Counted from the first letter of the stretch, positions 25,643-35,541 are shown. The stretch: DNA of 42,047 nt from Rikenellaceae bacterium (GCA_017936385.1 JAGBFQ010000008.1:1-42047), one strand, 5' to 3'. The notes: a model not told the origin generated them from the letters alone. A program made the numbers and translations.

Positions 25643-27361
25643 CTAACTAAACCAATACAACTGCGATAAAGGAAAATCACGGGCAGGTTCAGCATGAGCC
25701 ACCGTGCCGTCGATAGTGACGTCGAAGGTTTCGGGATTGACCTCGATTGTGGGGGTTGCACCGTTCAGCACCATGTGGCTCTTGCACAGCTGGCGGGTGC
25801 GATAGACGGGAACCACCACGCGCTCCAAACCCAAACGTCGTTTGATATCCAACTCGTAGGCCGCACGCGACACAAACGATACGCAACTCTTGACACGCGC
25901 TCGGCCAAACGCACCGAACATCGGACGCATCAACATCGGCTGAGGTGTCGGCAACGAGGCATTGGGGTCACCCATATTGGCATAGTTAATCATTCCACCC
26001 TTGATGACCATCTTGGGTTTGACACCGAAGAAGGCGGGCTCCCACAACACAAGGTCGGCCATTTTGCCCACCTCGACCGAGCCCACAAGGTCCGAAATGC
26101 CGTAGGTTATGGCAGGGTTGATGGTGATTTTGGCTATGTAGCGCAGCACGCGGAAGTTGTCGCTGTCGGCCGAGTCCTCGGGCAGAGGGCCACGTACACT
26201 CTTCATGTAGCAGGCCATCTGGATGGTACGCATAAACGACTCGCCAATGCGTCCCATGGCCTGTGAGTCGCTCGACACCATCGACAGTACACCCATATCG
26301 TGCAGGATGTTCTCGGCAGCCTGTGTTGCGGGGCGCACGCGGCTCTCGGCAAAGGCCACATCCGAGGGAATACCCGGATTGAGGTTGTGACACACCATAA
26401 TCATATCGAACAGTTCGGCCTGCGAGTTAATACCGTAAGGCAGTGTGGGGTTGGTCGACGAAGGGAGCACACTCCCCATCGAAGCCACTTTCAAAAGGTC
26501 GGGAGCGTGTCCGCCACCTGCACCCTCGGTGTGATAGGTGTGGATGGTTCGGCCGTCAATGGCGGCAATGGTGTCCTCGACATAGCCCGCCTCGTTGAGT
26601 GTGTCGGTGTGGATTGCAACCTGCACGTCGTAGCGGTCGGCAACCGAGAGTGCTGTGCGAATTGCAGCGGGGGTGCTACCCCAATCTTCGTGAATCTTGA
26701 GAGCACAGGCTCCCGCTTCGATTTGTTCGGCTATGGTACGTTCGACCGAGCAGTTGCCTTTACCCATGAAACCGACGTTGACGGGCAACTCTTCGGCCGC
26801 TTGCAACATACGCTCCATATTCCACACTCCGGGGGTTATGGTCGTTCCGTTGGTGCCGTCGGTGGGGCCCACGCCACCACCAATGAGTGTGGTTATGCCG
26901 TTGCAGAGTGCCGTTTCGGCCTGCTGGGGTGAGATGAAGTGGACGTGGCCGTCAATACCTCCGGCTGTGAGGATGAGGTGCTCGCCCGAGATGGCATCCA
27001 CCGAAGGGCCTGTCACCAGCGTAGGAGTCACACCCTCCATAATGTCGGGATTTCCGGCCTTGCCTATACCTACGATACGACCGTTCTTGATTCCCACGTC
27101 GGCCTTAATCACGCCTTGAATGGCGTCGATGATTGTGACGTTGGTGATGATGATGTCGGGCGAGCCCTCGGCACTACTCGCAGCAGGTGCCGAACCCATT
27201 CCATCGCGCAGGGTTTTGCCACCGCCATAGACCACCTCGTCGCCGTAGCCACGCAGGTCGCGTTCGATGGCCACGTAGAGGTTGGTATTTCCCAGGCGTA
27301 TGCGGTCGCCCACGGTGGGGCCAAACAGATTGTTGTTCTCTTGTCGTGAAATTGTTGCCAT
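25643..27361 (-). CDS. ureC: Urease subunit alpha (catalytic)
   Basis: This 572-residue nickel enzyme hydrolyses urea to ammonia and carbamate in the cytoplasm. All active-site residues are at the expected +5 offset from Klebsiella numbering: H139 and H141 (GHVHF), carbamylated K222 (LKIHEDWG), H251, H277 ([12 protein letters not shown]), H325 in the flap (MVCHNLN, with C324) and D365 (SSDSQAMGR). The residue after H325 is Asn where many ureases have a second His. Length is full. It is preceded by ureB (6 bp) and followed by ureE (4 bp). Confidence 0.98.
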   Translation of the reverse strand: MATISRQENNNLFGPTVGDRIRLGNTNLYVAIERDLRGYGDEVVYGGGKTLRDGMGSAPAASSAEGSPDIIITNVTIIDAIQGVIKADVGIKNGRIVGIGKAGNPDIMEGVTPTLVTGPSVDAISGEHLILTAGGIDGHVHFISPQQAETALCNGITTLIGGGVGPTDGTNGTTITPGVWNMERMLQAAEELPVNVGFMGKGNCSVERTIAEQIEAGACALKIHEDWGSTPAAIRTALSVADRYDVQVAIHTDTLNEAGYVEDTIAAIDGRTIHTYHTEGAGGGHAPDLLKVASMGSVLPSSTNPTLPYGINSQAELFDMIMVCHNLNPGIPSDVAFAESRVRPATQAAENILHDMGVLSMVSSDSQAMGRIGESFMRTIQMACYMKSVRGPLPEDSADSDNFRVLRYIAKITINPAITYGISDLVGSVEVGKMADLVLWEPAFFGVKPKMVIKGGMINYANMGDPNASLPTPQPMLMRPMFGAFGRARVKSCVSFVSRAAYELDIKRRLGLERVVVPVYRTRQLCKSHMVLNGATPTIEVNPETFDVTIDGTVAHAEPARDFPLSQLYWFS

Positions 27362-27367
27362 TGTTTG

Positions 27368-27781
27368 CTATTTTTGAGTGTGATGTTTAAATCCGCGCTT
27401 GACCACGCGACGCAGGGCGCGTTCACGCACGGGAAGGTACGAAGGTGTGTCCTCGCCACCCGTATAACCTTGCGCAAGAGAGTTAAATCCCCACACGCGA
27501 CGTTTGCCGCCATAGGTTACGAGCTCTACCTCCTTGCTGTCGCCCGGTTCGAAACGCACGGCCGTGGTGGCGGGAATGTTCAGATGGAAACCGAAGGCAG
27601 CCGCACGGTCGAACTCCAAGTAGCGGTTGACCTCGAAGAAGTGAAAATGTGAACCCACTTGAATGGGTCTGTCGCCCGTATTGTGCACCGTCACACGCAC
27701 CGTTGTGCGTCCTCGGTTGTACTCGATAGGGGTGTCGGCAAGGGCCACACCGCCCACAGGGATGTTGTTATTCTGTCCCAT
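27368..27781 (-). CDS. ureB: Urease subunit beta
   Basis: This 137-residue structural subunit packs with UreA and UreC in the trimeric urease. It starts near [15 protein letters not shown], with [11 protein letters not shown] and [11 protein letters not shown] as family signatures. Its C-terminus has a basic extension (about 20 residues) beyond typical beta subunits. It is 12 bp after ureA. Confidence 0.96.
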   Translation of the reverse strand: MGQNNNIPVGGVALADTPIEYNRGRTTVRVTVHNTGDRPIQVGSHFHFFEVNRYLEFDRAAAFGFHLNIPATTAVRFEPGDSKEVELVTYGGKRRVWGFNSLAQGYTGGEDTPSYLPVRERALRRVVKRGFKHHTQK

Positions 27782-27793
27782 AATTTTTTCGGA

Positions 27794-28096
27794 TTATTTG
27801 ATTGGTGAATGTATGCTCACAAGGCGCGAGCCGTCGGTGAACACGGCCTCCACCTGCAAGAGTTTTATCATTTCGGGCACGCCCTCCATCACATCATTGC
27901 GTGTGAGTACGGTGGCAGCCGAGGTCATCACCTCTTCGACGGTTTTGCCCTCGCGGGCGCCCTCCAACGCAGCCGAGGTGATATAGGCTACGGCTTCGGG
28001 GTAATTGAGTTTCAGACCACGGCGCAGTCGACGGCCGGCAATGTCGCCCAACGAGAGCAACATCAAATGGTCTAATTCCTTTGGTGTAAGATGCAT
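27794..28096 (-). CDS. ureA: Urease subunit gamma
   Basis: This 100-residue urease gamma subunit starts [13 protein letters not shown] and contains [25 protein letters not shown], the family core. It is the first urease gene in transcription order, 23 bp after the porin-like gene, so the porin and urease genes probably share a transcript. Confidence 0.97.
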   Translation of the reverse strand: MHLTPKELDHLMLLSLGDIAGRRLRRGLKLNYPEAVAYITSAALEGAREGKTVEEVMTSAATVLTRNDVMEGVPEMIKLLQVEAVFTDGSRLVSIHSPIK

Positions 28097-28119
28097 AATT
28101 ATAGTATATTAGATGGTGA

Positions 28120-29205
28120 TTATTGATTGCGCGAATCGTAGCCGAACTTCACGGCGGCTTTGAGGACTCCGAACCAGCGGTCACAGCCCGACGAGTGAAC
28201 CCAATGAACGGCGGGCTGAACCGTCAACCACCGCCACGAGTAGGCATAGGTCAACTCCAGTGAAGTTTCGCAGGCCGAGGTGTGCCACGTGCGACTCACA
28301 AGTGCTCCGAAGTAGTCGTCGCTGCGCGAAAACACACCACGCCATGCAGCGCCCGCACCCCAATATCCCGAGCAGTCGCTCTTGGGCGAGTAGCCTCCGT
28401 GCAGAATGAGCGACACACCGCCACCGCCATCCGAGGCGACCCACAGAGGTTGTTCGACCAGCGTCCACAGACTTGCACGGTAGCTCTTGGAGTCGTTGGC
28501 ATCGGCGCGTCCCGTAGCCACTCCCAAGCGATAGGTTCCTACGTACGTGCCGTCGGCTCCCGTGTAGCTCAACTCCGAGAGATTGATAACACCGTCGCGG
28601 CGGGGGCGAAAGCGGAACACCTCATCCCAACGTGTGGCCGAGCGACCGTTGTAGAGCGAACTCTTGTAGGTCAGACCCGTGCGCGTGATGTCCCACTCGA
28701 AATGAAGGCATAGTGCCGAATAGGGAGAGTCCGAAAGCGGCAGGTTGTGCGACAGCGTGGGGAAGAGTCCATTTACCGAGGCAGTAAAGATGGAGTTCCA
28801 CGGGGTGACGAAGTAGTCGCTGTTGACGTTGCGCACACCCAGAAAACTGCGGATGCGGCCGCTGTTCTGCCCGATTCCGAACTTGAAGAGCGAGAGCGGT
28901 ATGGATTCATCCTCGATGGCGGCAAAGATGGTAAGTCCGTTGACCGTGGCGTCTTGTCCCCAAGAGTTTCGCAAGTTGTTGACCGACAGCAGATTGACTT
29001 CGAACGTTCCGCCACGCCACAGCGACTGTACAAGCGATGCGTCGAGCACGTTTATCCAATTGGCGCGATTGTGCGTGATGTCGTAGAGTCCGATGGTGGT
29101 GTAGGCCATCTCGAGATTTGTTCCTCGGCTCCACTGCTGGGCATTCAGCGTGGCTGAGCAACACAAGGCAGCACACAAGCTCGCAAGACGTAGAGAGTAT
29201 TTCAT
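28120..29205 (-). CDS. Outer-membrane porin-like protein upstream of urease
   Basis: This 361-residue protein has a signal peptide (cleavage after NA22) and a mature part made of alternating amphipathic strands with aromatic girdle residues, consistent with a 12-16-stranded outer-membrane barrel. It resembles carbohydrate-porin (OprB-type) proteins in style (QNSGRIRSFLG, GGYSPKSDC), but the family is not certain. It ends without the usual terminal Phe. It sits directly before ureA in the same direction, so it may let urea or nickel through the outer membrane; this is inferred from position only. Confidence 0.78.
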   Translation of the reverse strand: MKYSLRLASLCAALCCSATLNAQQWSRGTNLEMAYTTIGLYDITHNRANWINVLDASLVQSLWRGGTFEVNLLSVNNLRNSWGQDATVNGLTIFAAIEDESIPLSLFKFGIGQNSGRIRSFLGVRNVNSDYFVTPWNSIFTASVNGLFPTLSHNLPLSDSPYSALCLHFEWDITRTGLTYKSSLYNGRSATRWDEVFRFRPRRDGVINLSELSYTGADGTYVGTYRLGVATGRADANDSKSYRASLWTLVEQPLWVASDGGGGVSLILHGGYSPKSDCSGYWGAGAAWRGVFSRSDDYFGALVSRTWHTSACETSLELTYAYSWRWLTVQPAVHWVHSSGCDRWFGVLKAAVKFGYDSRNQ

Positions 29206-29260
29206 ATCTAAAATTGTTTACACCCAATCTTAAGCAATAACCGTACCTTACTGTCACCGC

Positions 29261-30403
29261 TCATTTCGACAATTTCATAACAGCCACTGCCACAGCATAA
29301 TACACCACACACTGAAGCCACAGAGCTATAATCTCGGTCGAACAGTCGGCAATGGTAGCACCCATCGAACCGATTTTGACCACAGCCATGGTTGCAACCG
29401 GCGCGGGCACGACAAGTCGCAGTGTATGCCACGGCTCGGGCATCAACTCCGTCGGAAACGAGATACCCGACAGAAAGACCAGACCCACCGAGAAAAATGC
29501 CACGGCAATGGGGGCTACTTCCGAATCGGAAAACAGACGCGACAGTACCACACCACAACACGTCGTTGCCATCAACATCGGCACTACAACGGTCGACAAG
29601 GCCACCACCCCACCCCCATGCGGCAGCTCGAACACGCGAGTCACCATCCCCAACAGCCACACCGCAAAAATGCCATATATCACGCTCCACATTACCACCC
29701 GCCCCAGCACTTCGGCGGCAGCTGTCGAGGTACGTCTGAAGGGGCGTCGTCGCGGGGCGTCGGTCATCCCAACGGCGAGCAGAAGGGTCTGAAAAAGAAT
29801 AATCACAAGTACGGGCGGTATGAGATATTGCGCGTAGCCGTGCGACGGATTGTAGAGTGCCTCACCCACCACCTCGACGGCCGCAGGGCGTGTCAGCTTT
29901 GTGCGGCTGTCGGCGGGCAGAAACACCACCATTGAGCGTCGTAGTTCCTCGTCGAGTGCAAGCATTGCTCCCGACACGGCACTCTGCACCGCCTCGTAGT
30001 TCAGAAAACTTGTGGTCGAGGCCACCGACACGAATAACGACTCCTCGCCGCGGCGGAGGCGACGTTCGAAGTCCGCGGGAATAACCACCACTCCCACGGC
30101 GCGTCCACGGTGCAGAAGCTCACGCGCCTCGGCATAGTTGCCCGTGGTCCACCGCATAGCGACCTCGCTTGTGGCGTCAATCATCCCCACAAAACGGCGC
30201 GAAAGTGCCGAATGAGAATGGTCGACAACCACCACCGGGACATCATCGACCCTTTCGGGCGCGTACAGCAGGTTATAAAGCACCCCATAGAGAAAAACTC
30301 CACCGACCAACACCAACAGCACTCCGGGCGAACAGACAGCCGCACGAAACTCACTCAAGGCAGCGCGGGCAGCGTGTTGCAAGAATCTCAACAGCGTTTT
30401 CAT
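29261..30403 (-). CDS. ABC-2 type transporter permease (second of pair)
   Basis: This 380-residue integral membrane protein has an N-terminal helix (about 25-45), a large periplasmic domain (50-210) and five or six C-terminal helices, the architecture of ABC-2 (YbhR/YhhJ-like) permeases. VVVVDHSHSALSRRFVGMIDATSEVA is the family's typical post-helix segment. I use ATG 30403, overlapping the upstream permease stop (ATGA); the frame continues upstream only as a shadow. With the partner permease, HlyD and TolC it should form a tripartite exporter. No ATPase gene is next to it. Confidence 0.88.
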   Translation of the reverse strand: MKTLLRFLQHAARAALSEFRAAVCSPGVLLVLVGGVFLYGVLYNLLYAPERVDDVPVVVVDHSHSALSRRFVGMIDATSEVAMRWTTGNYAEARELLHRGRAVGVVVIPADFERRLRRGEESLFVSVASTTSFLNYEAVQSAVSGAMLALDEELRRSMVVFLPADSRTKLTRPAAVEVVGEALYNPSHGYAQYLIPPVLVIILFQTLLLAVGMTDAPRRRPFRRTSTAAAEVLGRVVMWSVIYGIFAVWLLGMVTRVFELPHGGGVVALSTVVVPMLMATTCCGVVLSRLFSDSEVAPIAVAFFSVGLVFLSGISFPTELMPEPWHTLRLVVPAPVATMAVVKIGSMGATIADCSTEIIALWLQCVVYYAVAVAVMKLSK

Positions 30404-31506
30404 ATCCGTTCCACTCTTCGGCGCAGCAGGGGCAGCGTTCCCAAACTCACAGCAACCATCAACAACAACGCCACGTAGTGTCCCCACGCGGCCGAAAGAC
30501 CCATTCCTGCGTAGGTTTGCAGACCCATGAGCCGCGCAAAATGCATCATCGGAAAAATTCTTGCCGCACCTGCAAAAACACCATACATCGCACTCAACGG
30601 AAAGGTCACACCACACAACGTAGCACCCAACGAACCGAACATCGACGCAACGGACATCGCCATCCACAGCCGTGGCAACAGCGCAACAATCACCACCCCC
30701 ACAGCCATAGTCGCAGCAACCAAACACACCGATGCAGTCATTATCTGCCACAGAGGGCACTCTCGCGGAACGCCCACAAGCTCATACATCACAACATCGC
30801 CCACACAGGCCATAACTCCGAACATCACCCCATGTGGCAAGAGTTTATAAGCCACGGCACGGACTATATCACCCCTATTGCGCTCCAGCCACTGCCTCGC
30901 CGTGCCATCGCGCACCTCCGACCCGACGGCGTAGACCGTAATCAACAACACCAGCACCTGCAACATAACATGATAAAACGGAGGAGCAAGATAGGTCGTG
31001 TAGTTCAGTGTCGGGTTCACAAGTACCACATCAACACCCACAACGGGCATTACAAAACTATGCAACATCCGTTCGTTCACACCCAACGCCTCGCCCGTAG
31101 CCACAACGGGCGCCGCAGCCACAAGTCGCAAAGCATTCTCAAAGGCAGCGTAAAGCTGTCCCCCCACAGACATCAATGCATAGTGGTAGTAATAACGCAG
31201 TTGCGTCGGACGATTCTGCTCAACGTCGGCCTCAAAGCGAGGCGGAACAACAACAAAACCATAAATCTCGCCCCGACTCACCGCCGAACGAGCCTGCTGT
31301 TCATTGGCATAGCTATGAGCAACATCCAGCGTCGGCACAGCACTCAGCAACGAAATCACACGACGCGAGGTGGCCGAAAAATCGTAATCCACAACTCCCA
31401 CCGAAAGTCGCTCCATCTCGCCACGACCAAAAACCGTCGCCATAAAACACAACAACATCGCTGGCAACACAATCTCCGCCACGACATACAATGCTCTTAT
31501 TTTCAT
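30400..31506 (-). CDS. ABC-2 type transporter permease (first of pair)
   Basis: This 368-residue permease has the same architecture as the next gene: N-terminal helix (about 7-25), periplasmic domain (30-170, VVDYDFSATSRRVISLLS) and C-terminal helices. It is the gene right after the repeat element R5, which separates it from the HlyD adaptor. The start is the ATG at 31506; no clear promoter is seen in the 17 bp before the repeat. Substrate is unknown. Confidence 0.88.
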   Translation of the reverse strand: MKIRALYVVAEIVLPAMLLCFMATVFGRGEMERLSVGVVDYDFSATSRRVISLLSAVPTLDVAHSYANEQQARSAVSRGEIYGFVVVPPRFEADVEQNRPTQLRYYYHYALMSVGGQLYAAFENALRLVAAAPVVATGEALGVNERMLHSFVMPVVGVDVVLVNPTLNYTTYLAPPFYHVMLQVLVLLITVYAVGSEVRDGTARQWLERNRGDIVRAVAYKLLPHGVMFGVMACVGDVVMYELVGVPRECPLWQIMTASVCLVAATMAVGVVIVALLPRLWMAMSVASMFGSLGATLCGVTFPLSAMYGVFAGAARIFPMMHFARLMGLQTYAGMGLSAAWGHYVALLLMVAVSLGTLPLLRRRVERI

Positions 31507-31523
31507 CTCGTTTATTGTTTTAT

Positions 31524-31565
31524 TGTATGTACTTTTTGAACGTTCAAAAAGGTGGCAGTGCCACT
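31524..31565. repeat. Extra terminal hairpin module preceding R5
   Basis: GTACTTTTTGAACGTTCAAA-type hairpin followed by GGTGGCAGTGCCACTTTGG, the same small module found beside R1 and R6. It sits between the permease start and the left end of R5. Confidence 0.7.
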
Positions 31566-31567
31566 TT

Positions 31568-32078
31568 GGTTATATGTACTTTTTGTGTCGACAAAAAGTA
31601 CCAAAAAACGAGGCACAGAGTGCCGACGGAGAAACTTCGTTTCTCTAAATTTTTGTATGTGTGTGATTTTGTTGATGGGGCAATGCCATCGTTGGCATTT
31701 TATCGTATATTTGTGATTACGCCCTCGCAAACAAGCTTGCGGGTCGCAATCCCAAACATCCGATACATCCCTACGGGATGCTATACCTCATCAGCAAAAT
31801 CTCTCGCACACCAAACTTTCCGAAGAACCGCAAGTAGCTAACAGCTGCCACACAACTATTTTTGGCTCTCTCCTTAACTACCAACTATTGTAAAGTAGGT
31901 TGTGAGGTTAAGATGTTTAGAGGTTATTCTATTTGAACCGTCAACTGAATCAAAATTAACCGCATCCAAGGTTCTTATAACTACTCTGTGCAGCCCCCAA
32001 AGGGGTCCGCACAGAGTAGTTAAACCCCCGGTCTGCGGGTCATTTTTTGGTTCTTTTTGATGACTCAAAAAGAACATA
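31568..32078 (+). repeat. Dispersed structured repeat, copy R5
   Basis: This full copy lies between the HlyD gene and the first permease, inside what is otherwise one efflux operon. The left end has TACTTTTTGTGTCGACAAAA and the right end the TTCTTTTTGATGACTCAAAA hairpin. The TATATTTG box is at 31706-31713. Hairpin 1 lies at about 31710-31757 and the variable hairpin at 31979-32021 (arms AACTACTCTGTGCAGCCCC and near-complement). The terminal block is changed to CGAGGCACAGAGTGCCGACGG, an altered but still paired version of CCGCAGACCGGCGG. No gene is supported inside. Confidence 0.87.
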
Positions 32079-32083
32079 CCCCC

Positions 32084-33067
32084 TCAAACCTTAACTATCA
32101 CGCTCATACCTGGGCGTAGTGTTGGGATTGGGTTTAGTGGTTGTGCGTGTATTTCGAAGGTTCGCAGGTTGTAGTCGCCTGCGCGCAGGGAGGAGCGCCA
32201 CGTTGCGTAGCTACCCAGAGGGCTGACGTAGTAGACTCGGAAGGCCACCGACGTCATGTTTAGGGCGGGAACGGAACCTTCGAAAATTGCGCCCATGCCA
32301 AAGTGTGAGAGATAGTCCTCGCGCACGTTCATTACCACATGTGCATCCTCCAGAACGACAACGCTCATCAGAGGAGCTCCAGCACCGACTAATTCGCCCA
32401 CCGAGGGGTAGACTTCGGCCACTTGTCCGACCACGGGCGAGGTCAGATGGATGTCGCGTAGCAGGGAGGTCACTTCGTCGACCACGCCACGAGCCGCCTC
32501 GACCAGAGATTGTGCACTCTCGAGGTCTTGACGCTGAGCCCCCTGAAGAGCCATGTTGTATTGCTCGCGGGCGGCACGTTCGTTGGCTCGGGCGGCAGAG
32601 AGTAGGGCTTCGGCCTCGTCGCGTCGCTGGGTAGGGACAATGCTGTCGCGCCAGAGTACCTCCATGCGCTTGCGCGTGGTGGTGGCAAGTTGTAGTTCGG
32701 CTTGGGTTTTGTGCCATAGTTGACGAGCTGTTTCGACCACTTGACGACGGGTCCCGTCGTCGAGTTTGCGCTGCTGGTAACTTGCAGCCTGCTCCATGCC
32801 ATCTGCTTGGCGCAACTTGGCGTAAGCCTCGGGGCAGTTGATAACCACGAGCGTGTCGCCTACGAGCACGGAATCGCCTTCGCGCACACGTAGTTGTTCG
32901 ATACGGCCTGTAAGTTTTCCCGAGATGGTTATTTGTTCGCACTCGACGTAGCCCTGCAACACCACACTGCGATGAGATGAAGCTACTATGCCCACCACCG
33001 CTACCACAAGCACCAGAAGCAACACCGCAGCCACAGCCGCCATTAGTCTTTTATCACTGATTTTCAT
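32084..33067 (-). CDS. HlyD-family membrane fusion protein (periplasmic adaptor)
   Basis: This 327-residue protein has an N-terminal membrane anchor (8-29), a biotinyl-lipoyl-like half (VVLQGYVECEQITISGKLTGRIEQLRVREGD), a coiled-coil hairpin (about 85-200, rich in Q/E/R) and the second lipoyl half (SPVVGQVAEVYPSVGELVG), followed by a beta-barrel region. It bridges an inner-membrane pump and TolC. It lies 25 bp after the TolC gene; the two permeases follow beyond the repeat R5. Family assignment is sure; substrate is unknown. Confidence 0.93.
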   Translation of the reverse strand: MKISDKRLMAAVAAVLLLVLVVAVVGIVASSHRSVVLQGYVECEQITISGKLTGRIEQLRVREGDSVLVGDTLVVINCPEAYAKLRQADGMEQAASYQQRKLDDGTRRQVVETARQLWHKTQAELQLATTTRKRMEVLWRDSIVPTQRRDEAEALLSAARANERAAREQYNMALQGAQRQDLESAQSLVEAARGVVDEVTSLLRDIHLTSPVVGQVAEVYPSVGELVGAGAPLMSVVVLEDAHVVMNVREDYLSHFGMGAIFEGSVPALNMTSVAFRVYYVSPLGSYATWRSSLRAGDYNLRTFEIHAQPLNPIPTLRPGMSVIVKV

Positions 33068-33091
33068 ACACTTAATCTTTTCGTTGGAGAT

Positions 33092-34525
33092 TCATTCGGG
33101 GGTTACTTCCAATGGGGTGTCGACCGCACGCGCGGCAAAATCATAGAACAACTCGGGACAACCACACATCGCAAGCAGACCCATCAATGCCACGTCATAG
33201 GCATAGAAAGCAGTCAACACCCCCACCTGTGCCGCCACAAGAGCCACCTCGGCGTCGGCCACAAGGTCGATAGTAACTACACCCTGCTCCCATTCACGCT
33301 GACGATTCTTCAGCACTCGGCGATTGAGAGCTACGGCACGGCGTCCAGAGCGAATACGCGCCTCGGCGTTGTGGAGTTCGGAAAGCAGACGGTCGATACT
33401 CACCTTTGTCCGTTCGAGTGCACCGCTGTGGGCAAGGCGCGAATTGATGGTTGCCATGCGTGCCGAGCTGATGTCGCGTTCGCGGCGCAAGCCGTCAAAG
33501 AGAGTCCACGACACCCCCACTCCAATAATAGTTCGCGGCACCAAATGACGATTCAATCCGCGCGAGTAGAGGGTTTGTTTTCCCACCAAAGCTACGGTCG
33601 GGGCATAACCACCGCGACTCATGCGCAGACGTAGGTCGGCCGCGGCTACACCGTGCATCAGCCCCTGCACCACGAAGTTGCTCTCGGCACGGCCGCGGAA
33701 AAACTCGCTCGTGGGCAGCGAATCAACCACAAACATCGGCGTAATGGGCGCTATGTCGGTTGTGTCGACACACAACACTCCGCGCAGCGCCGCCTGCGTT
33801 GTTTGCAGGTTGTTTTCGGCCGCCAGCAGTTCGGTGTGTGCGTTCTCGGCAGCCACCTCTACCATCAACAGTTCCGTAGCCCCTATCACGCCCTCTGACA
33901 ACATTCGGCGAGCACTACGCAGGTGTCGCTCCAAGGCCGCAACACTCCGTCGGCGAACCTCGCACACGTGTCCTGCAAGTGTCACCGCATAATAACTCTC
34001 CACAAGTCGCAGTTGCAGCTCGGCGTCAACGGCATTTCGGGCAACCTCCGCCCCACTCTCCAACTCGCGCCCAAGCCGCCCCACAAACAACCGCCTGCCG
34101 CCCGTAAATACAGGCCACATCAACGTCGCATCGACCGTCATTACACTCTGCGGCACCAATGGAAACGACAGAGAACGCCCCCCGATTTGTCCAAGCAACT
34201 GCCCTATTATCACATCGTTAGGCAAAATATCCGCAACCACATTCTGCAACGGCTCGGTCACACGACTCAACGATTGCCGCACCTCCACGGGGTTGGACAT
34301 CCAAGCATAACCGCCCGACACGCTTAAGGTCGGAAACCACGACGAAAGCAGAGCCTGACGCTCATTACGAGCCACCTGCTGTTCACCTCGCGCAAGTTGG
34401 AGCGTCGGATTGTTGTCGCGCATCAGCATACGCGCCTCACCCAGAGTCATCACGGCCGATTGAGGTCGAGCAACACACGTCACAGCAGCAAACAACAAAG
34501 CAGATATAATATTACGGTAGGTCAT
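33092..34525 (-). CDS. TolC-family outer membrane efflux protein
   Basis: This 477-residue protein has a signal peptide (about residues 1-19) and the two-fold repeated helical-barrel pattern of TolC proteins: EARMLMRDNNPTLQLARGEQQVARNE and later SRLAHSGALERTKVSIDRLLSELHNAE mark the long coiled-coil stretches. I chose ATG 34525, which starts a normal signal sequence; 15 upstream codons are in frame but unlikely. It is the first gene of the efflux block and the most upstream gene in the co-directional run that ends with cbiO. Confidence 0.92.
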   Translation of the reverse strand: MTYRNIISALLFAAVTCVARPQSAVMTLGEARMLMRDNNPTLQLARGEQQVARNERQALLSSWFPTLSVSGGYAWMSNPVEVRQSLSRVTEPLQNVVADILPNDVIIGQLLGQIGGRSLSFPLVPQSVMTVDATLMWPVFTGGRRLFVGRLGRELESGAEVARNAVDAELQLRLVESYYAVTLAGHVCEVRRRSVAALERHLRSARRMLSEGVIGATELLMVEVAAENAHTELLAAENNLQTTQAALRGVLCVDTTDIAPITPMFVVDSLPTSEFFRGRAESNFVVQGLMHGVAAADLRLRMSRGGYAPTVALVGKQTLYSRGLNRHLVPRTIIGVGVSWTLFDGLRRERDISSARMATINSRLAHSGALERTKVSIDRLLSELHNAEARIRSGRRAVALNRRVLKNRQREWEQGVVTIDLVADAEVALVAAQVGVLTAFYAYDVALMGLLAMCGCPELFYDFAARAVDTPLEVTPE

Positions 34526-34682
34526 TGTAGGGTTTGCTTTTCTGCCGCCCCAAGCAACAACCATACCCACACAACCACTCGACAGCCAAAATTCTCATCC
34601 CCGCAAGTTTCCTCACAACCACCCCACACGAGGCACGCAACTTGCAAGGTGTGCCCCATGCTAACAAAAAAAGATTAGAATT

Positions 34683-35516
34683 ATGAAACGATTGTACATT
34701 ACAGCAATGGCGCTGCTGGCTGTCACACTGACCGCCTGCAACGACGAAGATGACAAGGTAACAGCCCCTTCGGCAGTTCGAACAGCCTTCGAAAGCATGT
34801 ACCCCGAAGCACGACTCGAAGGTTGGCTTAATTGGCGCGGATACAAAGTCGCCGACTTCGAACTGAATGGAGAAGAGGCTCAAGCATGGTACGACAACAG
34901 CGGTAAGTGGTATATGACCGACACCGAAATCGATTATCGAGCCCTGCCCAACGCCGTGCGCACAGCCTACCAAAACAGCTCGTACGCCACAATTTGGGAC
35001 GTAGACGACATGGAACGTCTGGAACGCGCTGATATGCAAACAATTTACATCCTCGAGGTGTGGCAAAGCCGCGTCGAGATGGACCTCTACTACACCGAGG
35101 ATGGTCTGTTGGCCGGCGAACAACAGTTTGGTTATGGCGACCCGACATGGTGGATTCCGCGCTCCGTTCCCGACACTATCAAGAGCTATTTGGACAGCAA
35201 CTTCGAGGGCTACAAGATGATTCAGATGTTCGGCGAGGGAGGTCAGTCGGAGGCACTCATAGCTCAAGACAGCAAGGCGAAATCGGTGCTTTTCAACGCG
35301 AGCAATGCGTGGGTCAGCACATCGTGGCGTGTGAGCGAGAGTGAAGTGCCTGCAGAGGTCAGCGCGGCGTTGGCTGCTTCGGACTATGCAAGCTACATTA
35401 CGCGCAGCATTTGGTTTGTTACGGATTCGACCGGCGAGTGGTATCGTTACATTTTAACCAACGGAGGCCGCGACACGACAGTCAAAATCAGTCCCGAGGG
35501 AACAATTCTTCCGTAG
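34683..35516 (+). CDS. PepSY-like lipoprotein
   Basis: This 277-residue lipoprotein has the lipobox LTAC (Cys19) and then repeated units in which short helices alternate with beta-hairpins containing Trp/Tyr (AFESMYPEARLEGW, AVRTAYQNSSYATIWDVDD, SYLDSNFEGYK, ALAASDYASYITRSIWF). That pattern matches PepSY-like (DUF2874/BLIP-like) periplasmic proteins common in Bacteroidota. Function is unknown; some relatives are suggested peptidase inhibitors. It is transcribed divergently from tolC, 158 bp away, and alone. Confidence 0.82.
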   Translation: MKRLYITAMALLAVTLTACNDEDDKVTAPSAVRTAFESMYPEARLEGWLNWRGYKVADFELNGEEAQAWYDNSGKWYMTDTEIDYRALPNAVRTAYQNSSYATIWDVDDMERLERADMQTIYILEVWQSRVEMDLYYTEDGLLAGEQQFGYGDPTWWIPRSVPDTIKSYLDSNFEGYKMIQMFGEGGQSEALIAQDSKAKSVLFNASNAWVSTSWRVSESEVPAEVSAALAASDYASYITRSIWFVTDSTGEWYRYILTNGGRDTTVKISPEGTILP

Positions 35517-35541
35517 TTTCGGGAAAAGTTCTCAAGTAATT

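Noticed and set aside
29206-29260. Dedicated promoter for the porin-urease operon
   Set aside because: Only 55 bp are available and neither -7 nor -33 consensus was found, so I did not call one; transcription may come from upstream.
34526-34682. Promoters in the divergent tolC / PepSY-like lipoprotein region
   Set aside because: No convincing TAnnTTTG on either strand, although promoters must be here.
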